Origin: Mesorhizobium sp. CAU 1732
Lineage (GTDB): Bacteria; Pseudomonadota; Alphaproteobacteria; Rhizobiales; Rhizobiaceae
Assembly: GCF_039888675.1 (NCBI RefSeq)
Contig: NZ_JBDQQR010000001.1
Span: 3,558,301-3,622,300 of the forward strand
Reading direction: 5' to 3'
DNA: 64,000 nucleotides
The notes below the pieces were generated by a model. The model saw only the letters and a program-made list of their open reading frames with translations. It was not told where the DNA came from and did no database searches. The stretch's first letter is position 1, and each line of letters starts with the position of its first letter. Position numbers and translations under genes: made by a program. Shown here one piece after another: positions 46,394 through 55,087 of the stretch.

Positions 46394-47356
46394 TCAATCC
46401 AGGTATCCCTTGCCCGAGATCGGGGGCGTTGGGGGCTGGTTGTTAACCGGCCAGTGATGCGATCCGCCAGGATAGCCGTTGATGGCAATCCGCGTGTCGA
46501 ATCCCGGACAATGGTTCGCCGCCGAATGCCAGCGGCCGGCCGGGACATAGACAATATCGCCGGGTTCCGAGACGAAGAAGGGCACGCCTTCGATGTTGTA
46601 GCTGATCTGACCTTCCATGATGAACCAGAATTCAGCATAGTCGGCGTGGAAATGTCCGATGCTTGTGGCGGGCTGAGGGTCGCAATTGCGCGCCTGGCCG
46701 CGGATGCGGTTAACGAACATGCGATCATCACTTACGAATGCGCCGGCTGCGGGCGAAGCAAGGAAGTCGTAGAAAATAGGCTGAGGCTGTCGCGTCAAGC
46801 TATCGGGGGCATCAAGCCGGCTCAGGTACCAATTCATCCTCGACGGCGGTTTCGGCAATGTTGCCGAGCTTTCCTCGTAAAGAATGGTGGCGTCTGCATT
46901 GAATATCTCGAAGTGCAGTGACGGCACCGTACCCACGTTCTTCATTGAAAACGCCCGGCGGTACGGAACCCGGACCATAAAGCCCTTGGTGGCGACAAAC
47001 GGCTCGACACCCTGGATAGTGACTTCAATCTGCCCCTCCCAGACAATGAAGGCGGTTTGGTGATCCGCCACTCGCAAGGTCGGCGTGGAATCGAACACCG
47101 CCAACTGGTGCCATGCAGCCCTCAGGTGCTTGTCTTCGACGACCGGTACACGCCAGGTCTTGGACTGATTTGGGGGTGCGATTTTGGCACGCACGTCGGC
47201 AATCGTCGTACGCGGCTTATGCGGGGCCTTGTATGGCGCCGCCGCTACCGGCTTCGGCGTCCAGGCATTCACCGTCTGCGCGATAGCTCCGGTAACCGCT
47301 ACCCCCCCGATCGCCAGCGCGGCCACAATGGCCAATGCGCCTTTCCATAAATTCAT
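46394..47356 (-). CDS. exported bicupin protein
   Basis: The 320-residue protein has a signal peptide (MNLWKGALAIVAALAIGGVAVTG, cleavage near AIA-Q) and two cupin barrels. The first, around FIVWEGQIEVTIQGVEPF, is degenerate. The second has the metal-binding pattern GHFHADYAEFWFIMEGQ and PAGRWHSAANH. Bicupins include dioxygenases, decarboxylases and sugar-acid binding proteins; periplasmic location is unusual. GGAGGAG lies 9 bases before the ATG. It heads the operon with dctP and aldehyde dehydrogenase, so it may act on the substrate before uptake. Confidence 0.9.
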   Translation of the reverse strand: MNLWKGALAIVAALAIGGVAVTGAIAQTVNAWTPKPVAAAPYKAPHKPRTTIADVRAKIAPPNQSKTWRVPVVEDKHLRAAWHQLAVFDSTPTLRVADHQTAFIVWEGQIEVTIQGVEPFVATKGFMVRVPYRRAFSMKNVGTVPSLHFEIFNADATILYEESSATLPKPPSRMNWYLSRLDAPDSLTRQPQPIFYDFLASPAAGAFVSDDRMFVNRIRGQARNCDPQPATSIGHFHADYAEFWFIMEGQISYNIEGVPFFVSEPGDIVYVPAGRWHSAANHCPGFDTRIAINGYPGGSHHWPVNNQPPTPPISGKGYLD

Positions 47357-47437
47357 GGCAGTCACTCCTCCTTTGTCTGCTCAATCGATAGAGACATCGC
47401 GCTCCCGACCCGAAAACCAAAGCACCTCCCAGGCCTC

Positions 47438-47462
47438 GTCCATAATATGGACGCGATGTCCA
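47438..47462. promoter_or_regulatory. IclR-type operator 1 upstream of the bicupin operon
   Basis: Three half-sites stand in series: GTCCA (47438-47442), TGGAC (47448-47452) and GTCCA (47458-47462), each separated by 5 bases. The core TGGAC-GCGAT-GTCCA is the 15-bp palindrome also found at 48754 and 57567. It lies 82-106 bases upstream of the bicupin start. Confidence 0.75.
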
Positions 47463-47606
47463 ACAATGCATAGTGGTCAGACTATTAATGGTTGTCAACA
47501 CTTCATCGCCGCACCTCAAAGTGCCTGATGCTTGCCGGTTGGGTTCACATCATGGCGCTGCTTTCTGCGCACAGTGCAGGAGGCCTCGGCGATCGGTCGG
47601 ATACTG

Positions 47607-48551
47607 CTAGGGTACGGGCGTGATCGCCGCTCCACTCTGGAACCAGGCGATCACGTTCCGGGCCACGAGGTCGGCCATAGCGGTGCGCGTACTGACCGAT
47701 GCGGATCCGATGTGCGGCAGGATCGTCAGGTTATCGAGCGCCAGAAGATCGTCGGAGACATTCGGTTCATCCGCGAGCACGTCGAGACCGGCTGCAGCAA
47801 TGACCCCTGTGCGCAGGGCGCTGACCAGGGCATCCTCGTCCACGACGGTTCCACGGCCGACATTGATGAACACGCCCTCGGGCCCGAGGGCGGACAGCAC
47901 CTCGGCATTCACGCTCTTTGCGGTCGACGCGTCCCCCGGAACGATGGAGATGAGCACATCGACGGCACCTGCAAGTTCCAGCAGTGAAGGAAAGTAGTCG
48001 TACACGACCCCTTCCGCGGGCCGCCGGCTGTGATAGGCGATGGGCAGACCGAATGCTTCGATCCGCCGGGCGATGCAGCGGCCGATCCGCCCCATTCCGT
48101 AAATGCCGACCTTGCGGTTGCGAAGCGTCAGACGGCTGAGCGGATAGTCCGACGCCTTCCACCGCCCCTCGCGAACGAAGGCTGCTGCTTGGGGTATCTC
48201 CCGGACGACGCTGATAAGGAGCCCCAGCGTGAGGTCGGCGACCTCCTCGTTGAGGACATCAGGGGTGTTCGTGACGATGATATTCTTGCTGCGCGCATAG
48301 GCAGCATCCACCGCGTCGTAGCCGACGCCGTAGCTGGCGATGATCTCAAGGTTGGGAAGGGCGTCTATGAACTGCCGATCGATTCTGGCGCGACAGGCTA
48401 CGCCACGAATTGAAGCCCGGACCTCTGGGGACAGGTGGCCCTGCAGGTCGCAGTCAGGGATTTCGACCAGGTTGAAATGCGTTCCGAGCATGCGCCGGGC
48501 ATGCTCGTGCATCCAACCAGGTATCAGCACGGTGGCGGCGGGTTTCGACAA
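47607..48551 (-). CDS. D-isomer-specific 2-hydroxyacid dehydrogenase
   Basis: The 314-residue enzyme has the NAD(P)-binding motif GIYGMGRIGRCIARR, the substrate Arg in NVGRGTVVDEDAL, the Glu in LADEPNV and the catalytic His in LPHIGSAS. It reduces a 2-oxo acid such as glyoxylate or hydroxypyruvate, or the reverse. A TTG at 48551 with AAGGA upstream is the best start; the frame is open 51 codons further. It is divergent from the Fe-alcohol dehydrogenase with a shared operator. Confidence 0.92.
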   Translation of the reverse strand: MSKPAATVLIPGWMHEHARRMLGTHFNLVEIPDCDLQGHLSPEVRASIRGVACRARIDRQFIDALPNLEIIASYGVGYDAVDAAYARSKNIIVTNTPDVLNEEVADLTLGLLISVVREIPQAAAFVREGRWKASDYPLSRLTLRNRKVGIYGMGRIGRCIARRIEAFGLPIAYHSRRPAEGVVYDYFPSLLELAGAVDVLISIVPGDASTAKSVNAEVLSALGPEGVFINVGRGTVVDEDALVSALRTGVIAAAGLDVLADEPNVSDDLLALDNLTILPHIGSASVSTRTAMADLVARNVIAWFQSGAAITPVP

Positions 48552-48753
48552 CGATTTTCCTTCAGGTTGGGGCACTGCCGGCGAGAATTGCCGCAAGTGA
48601 ATCAGTGGCTGTCGCGCGGAAGGCCAGTGGATTGCGCAATATTCCCCATTGGCTTCGAGTTCGCGGCGGCTGGCCAGTTCTTCCGGCAAAACCGGAATCT
48701 CCACAGTTCCTGTACCATCTCATCCAAGACCGCCACCCAAAACGACCACAATA

Positions 48754-48768
48754 TGGACAATGCGTCCA
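48754..48768. promoter_or_regulatory. IclR-type operator 2 (divergent dehydrogenase genes)
   Basis: The palindrome TGGAC-AATGC-GTCCA lies in the 363-base gap between the 2-hydroxyacid dehydrogenase and the Fe-alcohol dehydrogenase. Weaker half-sites (GACCA at 48744, TGGTA at 48774) continue the 10-base periodicity. A second related element, GTCCA-TATAA-TGGGC (48873-48887), lies 27 bases before the plus-strand start. Confidence 0.75.
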
Positions 48769-48914
48769 CAAATTGGTAGAACCCTGAGGCTTCCTTGTCA
48801 AGGCGGCGGACACACCGCCAGCACGAAGCGGAGCTTGACAAGTGTGCAGTTCTAACGATGATTGGGCAACATGTCCATATAATGGGCAGAAATGGGGCCA
48901 GGGAGAACGGCAGC

Positions 48915-50042
48915 GTGCATACTATAACCTACCTTACAAACATCAGCTTCGGGCTTGGAGCGTCCGAGTCATTGGCAGAAATACTGCGCGAACTCGGCGT
49001 ATTGCGCCCTTTGGTAATCAGCGATCACGGCATCAAAACTGCTGGTCTTCTTGAGCGCCCGAGCTTCGCGTTCCTGAAAACGGCGCCGGTCTTCCTGGAC
49101 GTACCCACCAACCCGACGGAGAGCGCAGTTGCTGCTGGCCTTGAGCTGTACAGGCAAGGCGGCTGCGATGGCGTAGTGGCGATCGGCGGGGGCTCTCCGA
49201 TCGATTTGGCCAAGGGCGTGGCGCTGCTGGCCACGCACGATGGTGAACTCGAGGGTTACGCAGCGATTCTGGGCGGTGTGGCACGCATCACCAGCGCGGT
49301 GGCTCCGCTCGTGGCCATCCCGACAACGGCTGGTACCGGGTCCGAAGTCGGACGCGCGGCATTGATCACGCTGGATGACGGCCGCAAGCTCGGATTCATC
49401 AGCCCGTTCCTCATCCCCCGCAGGGCGGTTTGCGACCCGGCCCTGACAATGGGGCTCCCCCCCGCCCTGACGGCCTCGACAGGTCTTGACGCACTGTCGC
49501 ATTGCATCGAGACGTACCTTTCCCCCCGCTATAATCCGCCTGCCGAGGCGATCGCCACCGATGGCTTCCAGCGCATCTGGCAGGCTTTGCCTGTCGCCTA
49601 CGCGGATGGCGCGAACGCGGAGGCGCGGACCGAACTGATGATGGGTGCCCTCGAAGGGGGCATGACGTTCCAGAAGGGTCTCGGCGCCGTCCATGCCCTC
49701 AGCCATGCACTGGGCGGCCTCAAGGAGGCCAAGCTTCATCATGGGACTCTCAACGCCATCCTGATGCCGACCGTCCTTCGGTGGAACGTGGAAATTGAAG
49801 CCGTGGCCAGGAAGGTCAGCCACCTCGAGAGCCTGGCCGGACTTGAAGGGACGACGCTCGCGGACGCGCTGGACGACTTGAACCGTCGGTTAGGCATTAC
49901 GCCCAGACTGTCCGAACTGGGCGTGACCCGGCAGGTCATCGATTGGGTGTGTGAGCGAGCCCTTGCAGACCACAGCCATCCCACCAATCCTCGCCCGCTG
50001 ACCAAGGAAGACTACGCCGCGATCCTTGAGGCCGTCTTCTAG
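48915..50042 (+). CDS. iron-containing alcohol dehydrogenase
   Basis: The 375-residue group III dehydrogenase has the NAD-binding GVVAIGGGSPIDLAKGVAL, IPTTAGTGSEVGRAA, and metal ligands in TGLDALSHCIETYLSPR, HALSHALGG and HHGTLNAILMP. Members include 4-hydroxybutyrate, lactaldehyde and maleylacetate reductases. The start is taken as GTG 48915 with GGGAG 9 bases upstream; an ATG at 48882 is possible but would include the operator-like element. It is followed 38 bases later by an SDR gene. Confidence 0.93.
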   Translation: MHTITYLTNISFGLGASESLAEILRELGVLRPLVISDHGIKTAGLLERPSFAFLKTAPVFLDVPTNPTESAVAAGLELYRQGGCDGVVAIGGGSPIDLAKGVALLATHDGELEGYAAILGGVARITSAVAPLVAIPTTAGTGSEVGRAALITLDDGRKLGFISPFLIPRRAVCDPALTMGLPPALTASTGLDALSHCIETYLSPRYNPPAEAIATDGFQRIWQALPVAYADGANAEARTELMMGALEGGMTFQKGLGAVHALSHALGGLKEAKLHHGTLNAILMPTVLRWNVEIEAVARKVSHLESLAGLEGTTLADALDDLNRRLGITPRLSELGVTRQVIDWVCERALADHSHPTNPRPLTKEDYAAILEAVF

Positions 50043-50080
50043 GCTGCGAACCCTCAGAGAAAGAACAAGGAGGTCATTTC

Positions 50081-50827
50081 GTGAGACCGATTGTGATCGT
50101 AACGGGCGCGAGCCACGGCATCGGTGCCGCAACGGCTCGGCTGTTCGCCGCCGAAGGCTACGATGTCTGCATAAACTACCTCTCGGACACCACCGCTGCG
50201 TCCGAAGTCGTCGAGGCCTGCAAGGCCGCGGGCGCCCGCGCCATCGCGGTGCAGGGAGACGTGGGCAAGAGGGAGGACATTCAGGCTCTGTTCAGCGCCT
50301 GCGACGATGAACTTGGGCGAGTAACCTGCCTGGTCAACAATGCCGGGATCATCGGGAAAGCCGGAAAGATAGAAGAGTTGCAGCCTGCGGTGCTGGAAAC
50401 CGCCTTCAGGATCAACGTCTTCGGCGTCATGTACTGTATTCAGGAGGCCGCGAAACGCATGTCCACCCGCAAGGGTGGCCAGGGCGGGACGATCGTGAAC
50501 ATGTCGTCGCTGGCCGCATTCCTCGGCAGTCCCAACGAATATGTCCACTATGCCGCCACCAAGGGGGCAGTGGAATCCATCACATTCGGCGCCGGCAAGG
50601 AGCTGGCGCCGGAGGGCATCCGCGTGAATGCCATACGTGTCGGGACCACCAACACGCGGATACACACGCAGGGCGGAAATCCCGAGCGGCCGGCCAGGAT
50701 CGCGGCGGCGACCCCCATGGGGCGCATCGCGGAGCCTGACGACATCGCGCGCGCAGCGCTGATGCTTGCGTCTCCCGGTTCCGGGTTCATGACAGGCACC
50801 CTGATCACGGTGGCCGGAGGGCTGTGA
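50081..50827 (+). CDS. short-chain dehydrogenase/reductase (glucose dehydrogenase/FabG-like)
   Basis: The 248-residue SDR is intact: IVTGASHGIGAATARLF cofactor motif, LVNNAGIIG, NMSSLAAFLGSPNEYVHYAATKGAVE with catalytic Ser, Tyr and Lys, and the C-terminal LITVAGGL. It begins with GTG preceded by AAGGAGG. It is co-directional with the Fe-alcohol dehydrogenase and probably co-transcribed, in the same catabolic regulon. The substrate is unknown. Confidence 0.94.
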   Translation: MRPIVIVTGASHGIGAATARLFAAEGYDVCINYLSDTTAASEVVEACKAAGARAIAVQGDVGKREDIQALFSACDDELGRVTCLVNNAGIIGKAGKIEELQPAVLETAFRINVFGVMYCIQEAAKRMSTRKGGQGGTIVNMSSLAAFLGSPNEYVHYAATKGAVESITFGAGKELAPEGIRVNAIRVGTTNTRIHTQGGNPERPARIAAATPMGRIAEPDDIARAALMLASPGSGFMTGTLITVAGGL

Positions 50828-51035
50828 GGCCAGGCGAGAAAATCGCAGAGGAGTGCCAGGTGAGGCTGGCACTCCTGCCAAAGCTCGTCGCGCCTGCCGT
50901 CTCGGAACAGGACCTGCATTGACCGTCAGCGCGAACCTCGAACTGGTCGCGCCTCCGGCACCGTTCGGTTTTCCGTGGCCGAAAGGTCATCTTCCGGCAC
51001 ATCAACCGATGCGCCGAAGATCCATTCATATGTTC

Positions 51036-51935
51036 TCATTCAAGCTCGATCGCCGCGCGACGCCAGTCGAGCACTCTGTAGGGTGCCTCGTCCGCGTTCG
51101 ATACAAGCATCAATGCCTCGAACGATTCGCTGTAGCCCGACTGCAGGGTCGTCCTGAGATCGACGCGCCAACTCGGTGCCTGCGCCAGCGTGTTGAAGGT
51201 CACGCCCGCAAGCGATCGGTCGAGTTCCCCGCGCGACAAGCGGCCGGCGTGGAAATCCATGATCGCCTTTCGCGCCGAGGGGGGCAGGCCAGGAATCTCG
51301 CCCAGCAGTGCATCATCGAGCGCTTCCAGGCGAACGCCTGCCAAGCCGGAGGAGACGGTGACATAGGGTTCGATGGCGATGGCCATGTCGGGCGTTATTC
51401 CCGGGAAGGCGGCGAGTTCTGAGACCGTCTGAAACAGCTTTGTGTCGTCCCCAGCCTGCTGCGGAGCGGAACCGGCCGGCTGTCCGTTCGGCCGAGTCGG
51501 GCCGGCGCGCTGGCCGATGATCTTTGTCGCCAGATCGTCCGCGGTTCCGGGAGCGGCGCCGGCGGCGCGCAACGCGCCAACGATCAGCGGCTGCTCGGCG
51601 GTGTTGAGATCGATCCGCAAGGCTTCATTTGTCGCAGAGACGGAAACAACCCCGGTCGGCAGGGTGATCGTTGACGAGATCTGATCGCTCAGCGTACCCA
51701 CGCCGTCGGCTGGGCCGGCGCGAATCTCGGCCGCTGCCTGCGAGAGCCCGGCTTCCGCCAGAATGCGCGCCGACGCCTTGTCCTCCGTGACGCGCACGCT
51801 GGCCACGACACCAGTCATCTGCACGCGAAGGATGACGGCAAGGAACCCCAGGAAAATCATAATCCACAGGACGCTGACGAGGATTGCACCCCGCCGACTC
51901 GTTGACGAGTTCACGCCCATTGCCGCAAGACCCAT
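51036..51935 (-). CDS. gspK: type II secretion minor pseudopilin GspK
   Basis: The 299-residue protein has a prepilin-type N-terminus (SRRG cleavage site followed by AILVSVLWIMIFLGFLAVIL) without the Glu at position 5 that is also missing in other GspK proteins. The large C-terminal part has the helix-hairpin-helix-like NTAEQPLIVGALRAAG and FPGITPDMAIAIEPYVTV. GspK caps the T2SS pseudopilus. It is the last gene of a gspD-peptidase-gspK operon; other pseudopilin genes are absent here. The start among several is uncertain (51935 chosen). Confidence 0.88.
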   Translation of the reverse strand: MGLAAMGVNSSTSRRGAILVSVLWIMIFLGFLAVILRVQMTGVVASVRVTEDKASARILAEAGLSQAAAEIRAGPADGVGTLSDQISSTITLPTGVVSVSATNEALRIDLNTAEQPLIVGALRAAGAAPGTADDLATKIIGQRAGPTRPNGQPAGSAPQQAGDDTKLFQTVSELAAFPGITPDMAIAIEPYVTVSSGLAGVRLEALDDALLGEIPGLPPSARKAIMDFHAGRLSRGELDRSLAGVTFNTLAQAPSWRVDLRTTLQSGYSESFEALMLVSNADEAPYRVLDWRRAAIELE

Positions 51936-52010
51936 TTCGGCCCCATGCCTCGCCACGAAAAGTTACGCCACGACCTCAAGACTTTGCCCTCCCCGGCTCA
52001 ATCAATGTGA

Positions 52011-52571
52011 TCACCATGCGGCCGGCAGCCACGCCCAGACGATGACCAGTGCCGGCGCGAGGAAGGTGCCGAACGGAACCTTCGCCACGGCACGCAACGG
52101 TCTGCGCAGGCGCATCCCCCGCAACGCGATGAAAATCAGCGCGGCCGATGCGGCAAGCATGATCTGAACGCCGGTCCCGGGAATCCCGACGAGCAGTGCT
52201 GATGCCCCAAGCAGCTTGATATCGCCCATCCCGAGCCCGGTCTGCCCGCGCAGGCGCTCGTAAAACATATCGAACAGCCACAGCGCCCCTCCCAGCAGCA
52301 GAGCGCCGCCGGCCCGCACGGCGAGTACCTCGGGGTCTCCCGACGCGAACAGCCACTCGGCAAACCCGACAAGAAGGATGCCAAGCGTGTAGCGGTCGGG
52401 TATGAGCATCGTCGCGAGATCGTGGACCGCGATCGCCGCGGCGAGACAGCATAGCGCAAGCATCGACGCGACGAAGAATGCGGGGCCTCCGATGAGAGCG
52501 GGCACGGTACCGGCGGCGAGCGCGGCTGCGACGGCTGCGGTAGACCGCCCCCGTGCCCTCAGAAGCTTCAT
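52011..52571 (-). CDS. type IV prepilin peptidase, A24 core only
   Basis: The 186-residue membrane protein has the two catalytic aspartates of A24 peptidases: Asp 51 in AVHDLATMLIPDR and Asp 117 in GMGDIKL. It lacks the N-terminal methyltransferase domain with Cys motifs found in PilD/GspO, so it is a CpaA/minimal type. Between gspD and gspK, it presumably processes the T2SS pseudopilins. Its ATG overlaps the gspD stop (ATGA). Confidence 0.9.
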   Translation of the reverse strand: MKLLRARGRSTAAVAAALAAGTVPALIGGPAFFVASMLALCCLAAAIAVHDLATMLIPDRYTLGILLVGFAEWLFASGDPEVLAVRAGGALLLGGALWLFDMFYERLRGQTGLGMGDIKLLGASALLVGIPGTGVQIMLAASAALIFIALRGMRLRRPLRAVAKVPFGTFLAPALVIVWAWLPAAW

Positions 52572-54781
52572 TCGATGATCGTCTTGGCCGGCCGCTGCAG
52601 CGGGACGTTCAGGGACGGTTCGTTCATCAGCCGCAATTGCGACCGCATCTGCTCAGCCACATGTTGCGCATCCAGGCTGTCACGGATGACCTGTGGCCGG
52701 ATCAGGATGATGAGTTCGGTGCGCGCCCCGGAATTCTGGTTGGACCGAAACGCGTCGCCGATCAGCGGAAGGTCGCCGAGAACCGGCAGGCCGTCACGGC
52801 CGCGCTGCTGGCGTTCGCTGATCAGGCCGCCGAGCATGACGGTCTGGCCGCTGGTCACCGAAACGGTCGAGCTGACCTTTCGTTGCGATATTGTCGGCGT
52901 CAGAGACTGCGCCTGGCTTCGCTGGACGGAGCTGATCTCCTGCTCGACGACCAGGTTGATCGTGCCGTTGCCCGTGATGCGCGGGAGGACCTTCAGGATA
53001 ACGCCGGTGTTGCGGAACTCGACATTGTTGACGATCGGCGCATCCGGATCGGTCACCGACTGCGCAGTGCGCGTCACGATCGGGATCTCGTCACCGACCT
53101 GCAGCACCGCCGGCTTGTTGTCGAGGACGACGATCGACGGCGACGACAGCACCTTCACCTCGGTGATACCACGCAGGGCGTCGAGGACGACGCGCGGCTC
53201 GGTTTCGGGGCCAAGCAGCAGGTTGAAGCCGGGAAGCGTTCGCGAAAGCACGGCCGCGCCGGCTTCCTTGAACAAGCCCATCGATCCTTTGTTGCCGCCC
53301 AGGCCGAGATCGTTGGACGTCAGGAAGAACTGCACGCCGTAGCGCAAGTCGTTGGTCAGTGTCACCTCGGCGATCGTCGCTTCGATAGCGACCTGCTCTT
53401 GAGGACGATCGAGCGCCGTGATCGCCTGTTCGATCACCCGTTGCTGGTCGGGTCGCGCGAAGATGAGAATGGTGTTGTTTTCCGGGTTCGCGGTGATGCG
53501 CACGCCGCCTCGGGACAAGTTCGCGTTTTCCGCCCCGCCCGCGATCGGCGTTTCATCCGCCATGCTCTGATCCGGCGTCGCATCGGCCGACTGCCAACCG
53601 TCTGCGCCCTGATTCTGGCCGTCAGCCTGCGAGCCGGGCGGAAACTGCGAGGCCGGCTCTTCCGAAGCCGACGATGCTGAGGAGCCGTTGAATATCTCGT
53701 TGACCATCGATGCAAGGCGCCGTGCCTGCAGGTGCTGGACCTTGTACACCCGCAAATTGGAGGCAGCCGCGTCGATCCGGTCGAGCCGCTGGATCCAGCT
53801 TGCCGCGCGCTGCAACTGGTTGCGCGTCTTCGCCACCACCAGAATCGAATTGCTGCGCTCGACAGGCTGGACCCTGATCGTGTTGCGCCCGCGACCGCCC
53901 TCCCCGATGTCGAGCACGCGGTTCAGCTCCGGCATCATGGTGGCCGCGCTGGAATTGTGGACGGGGAAAATACCGACCGACTGGTCCGCCAGCCAATCCT
54001 GGTCGAATGAGCGCGCTGCTTCGATCGCCGCGGTCCGCTCCGCCGCCGTCCCCTGGAAGATCAGCGCGTTGCGGCTGGGATCCTCGCGCACCATGCCGGG
54101 ACGGGCGACGAAGTTTTCGAGCAGCGGCAGGATCGTGCTGGCGGAAACGTTTTGCAGGGGAAGCACCGTGACGGCGTAGCCGGGCTGGATGGTTGTGCCC
54201 TGGTCGAGTTCGGCGGTTCCGAACGCTTCAGCCGCGGGCACAAGCCGCAGACGGTCGCTTTCGCGCACCATGGCCACGCCGTTGCTGCGCAGCGCGGTTT
54301 CGAGCATGGTCAGGATTTCCGCGGCCGGCGTAGGCTTCGACGTCGTGATCGAAACACTGCCCGCGACCCTGGGATCGATCGAGTAGCTGATTCCCAGCAC
54401 CTCCCCCAGAACGGTACGGGCCGCAACCTTGACCTCTGCGTCCTCGAGATTGACTTCGAACTCTTCGCCGCTCAGCCGCTCAAGCGATCTGCGCTCGCCA
54501 GCAGTCAGCTTCTGTTGATAGCCGTAGTATACCTCACCCTGCCGATTGTTCTGCCCGCGGCCAAAGCCGAGGTTCGACAGGAAGCCGCCGCCGGACGGCT
54601 TGCGCGCACTCAGATCTGCGTTCGAGACCTTGTCCAGAGGATCCGGCCGGCCGGCAGCATCTTCGAGATAGTCACTGGTGGAGGTACACGCGGTCACGGC
54701 CGCCAGAGCGCAGGCCGCCAAACATCTGCGAACCCACACGGCATAGGCATTTGGAGCGCCGCCCTGCCGACCTACCCTCAC
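52568..54781 (-). CDS. gspD: type II secretion system secretin GspD
   Basis: The 737-residue outer-membrane secretin has a lipoprotein-type signal with Cys 32 (AVTAC), an N0 domain (VNLEDAEVKVAARTVLGEVLGI), N1-N3 repeats (VTVLPLQNVSASTILPLLENFV; VYKVQHLQARRLASMVNEIF) with a Ser/Gln-rich linker, and the secretin core (VAIEATIAEVTLTNDLRYGVQFF, VPRT-type region, VTSGQTVMLGGLI). The lipobox suggests it needs no separate pilotin. The start appears to be GTG 54781. It heads the gspD-peptidase-gspK operon. Confidence 0.95.
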   Translation of the reverse strand: MRVGRQGGAPNAYAVWVRRCLAACALAAVTACTSTSDYLEDAAGRPDPLDKVSNADLSARKPSGGGFLSNLGFGRGQNNRQGEVYYGYQQKLTAGERRSLERLSGEEFEVNLEDAEVKVAARTVLGEVLGISYSIDPRVAGSVSITTSKPTPAAEILTMLETALRSNGVAMVRESDRLRLVPAAEAFGTAELDQGTTIQPGYAVTVLPLQNVSASTILPLLENFVARPGMVREDPSRNALIFQGTAAERTAAIEAARSFDQDWLADQSVGIFPVHNSSAATMMPELNRVLDIGEGGRGRNTIRVQPVERSNSILVVAKTRNQLQRAASWIQRLDRIDAAASNLRVYKVQHLQARRLASMVNEIFNGSSASSASEEPASQFPPGSQADGQNQGADGWQSADATPDQSMADETPIAGGAENANLSRGGVRITANPENNTILIFARPDQQRVIEQAITALDRPQEQVAIEATIAEVTLTNDLRYGVQFFLTSNDLGLGGNKGSMGLFKEAGAAVLSRTLPGFNLLLGPETEPRVVLDALRGITEVKVLSSPSIVVLDNKPAVLQVGDEIPIVTRTAQSVTDPDAPIVNNVEFRNTGVILKVLPRITGNGTINLVVEQEISSVQRSQAQSLTPTISQRKVSSTVSVTSGQTVMLGGLISERQQRGRDGLPVLGDLPLIGDAFRSNQNSGARTELIILIRPQVIRDSLDAQHVAEQMRSQLRLMNEPSLNVPLQRPAKTIIE

Positions 54782-55087
54782 CTACGCACCCCACGCAAAC
54801 TGGCATCCGGCTCCCAAAAACCTGGAACGGTACCGTCTATCAAACGCCTGATAACCATAAAGCACGCTTTCTGCTTCCCGCTCGGGCACCGGACACCTCG
54901 TCGACGTCGGTCAGCCCGAGGTAGGTGAAGAACTCAAACATGTGCAGCGATTTGACATTGGCCTACGCCAGCGGCTGCAGCTCCTCCCGCGTCAGGATCC
55001 CGCCGCAGTCCTCGTGAGAGGACCTGTGCGGCATGGGTGGAAAAGCCATCGTCGAATGTCCAGTCCAACTCCTCCACGGATTGAGTC
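54782..55087 (-). other. gap with possible degenerate coding relic
   Basis: Between dctM and gspD the minus strand contains short coding-like pieces: VEELDWTFDDGFSTHAAQVL in one frame, HEDCGGILTREELQPLA up to an amber codon (TAG, 54963-54965) in another, and ANVKSLHMFEFFTYLGLTDVDEV after that amber. They could be parts of one decayed protein of a family I do not recognise. No intact gene is present. Confidence 0.3.
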
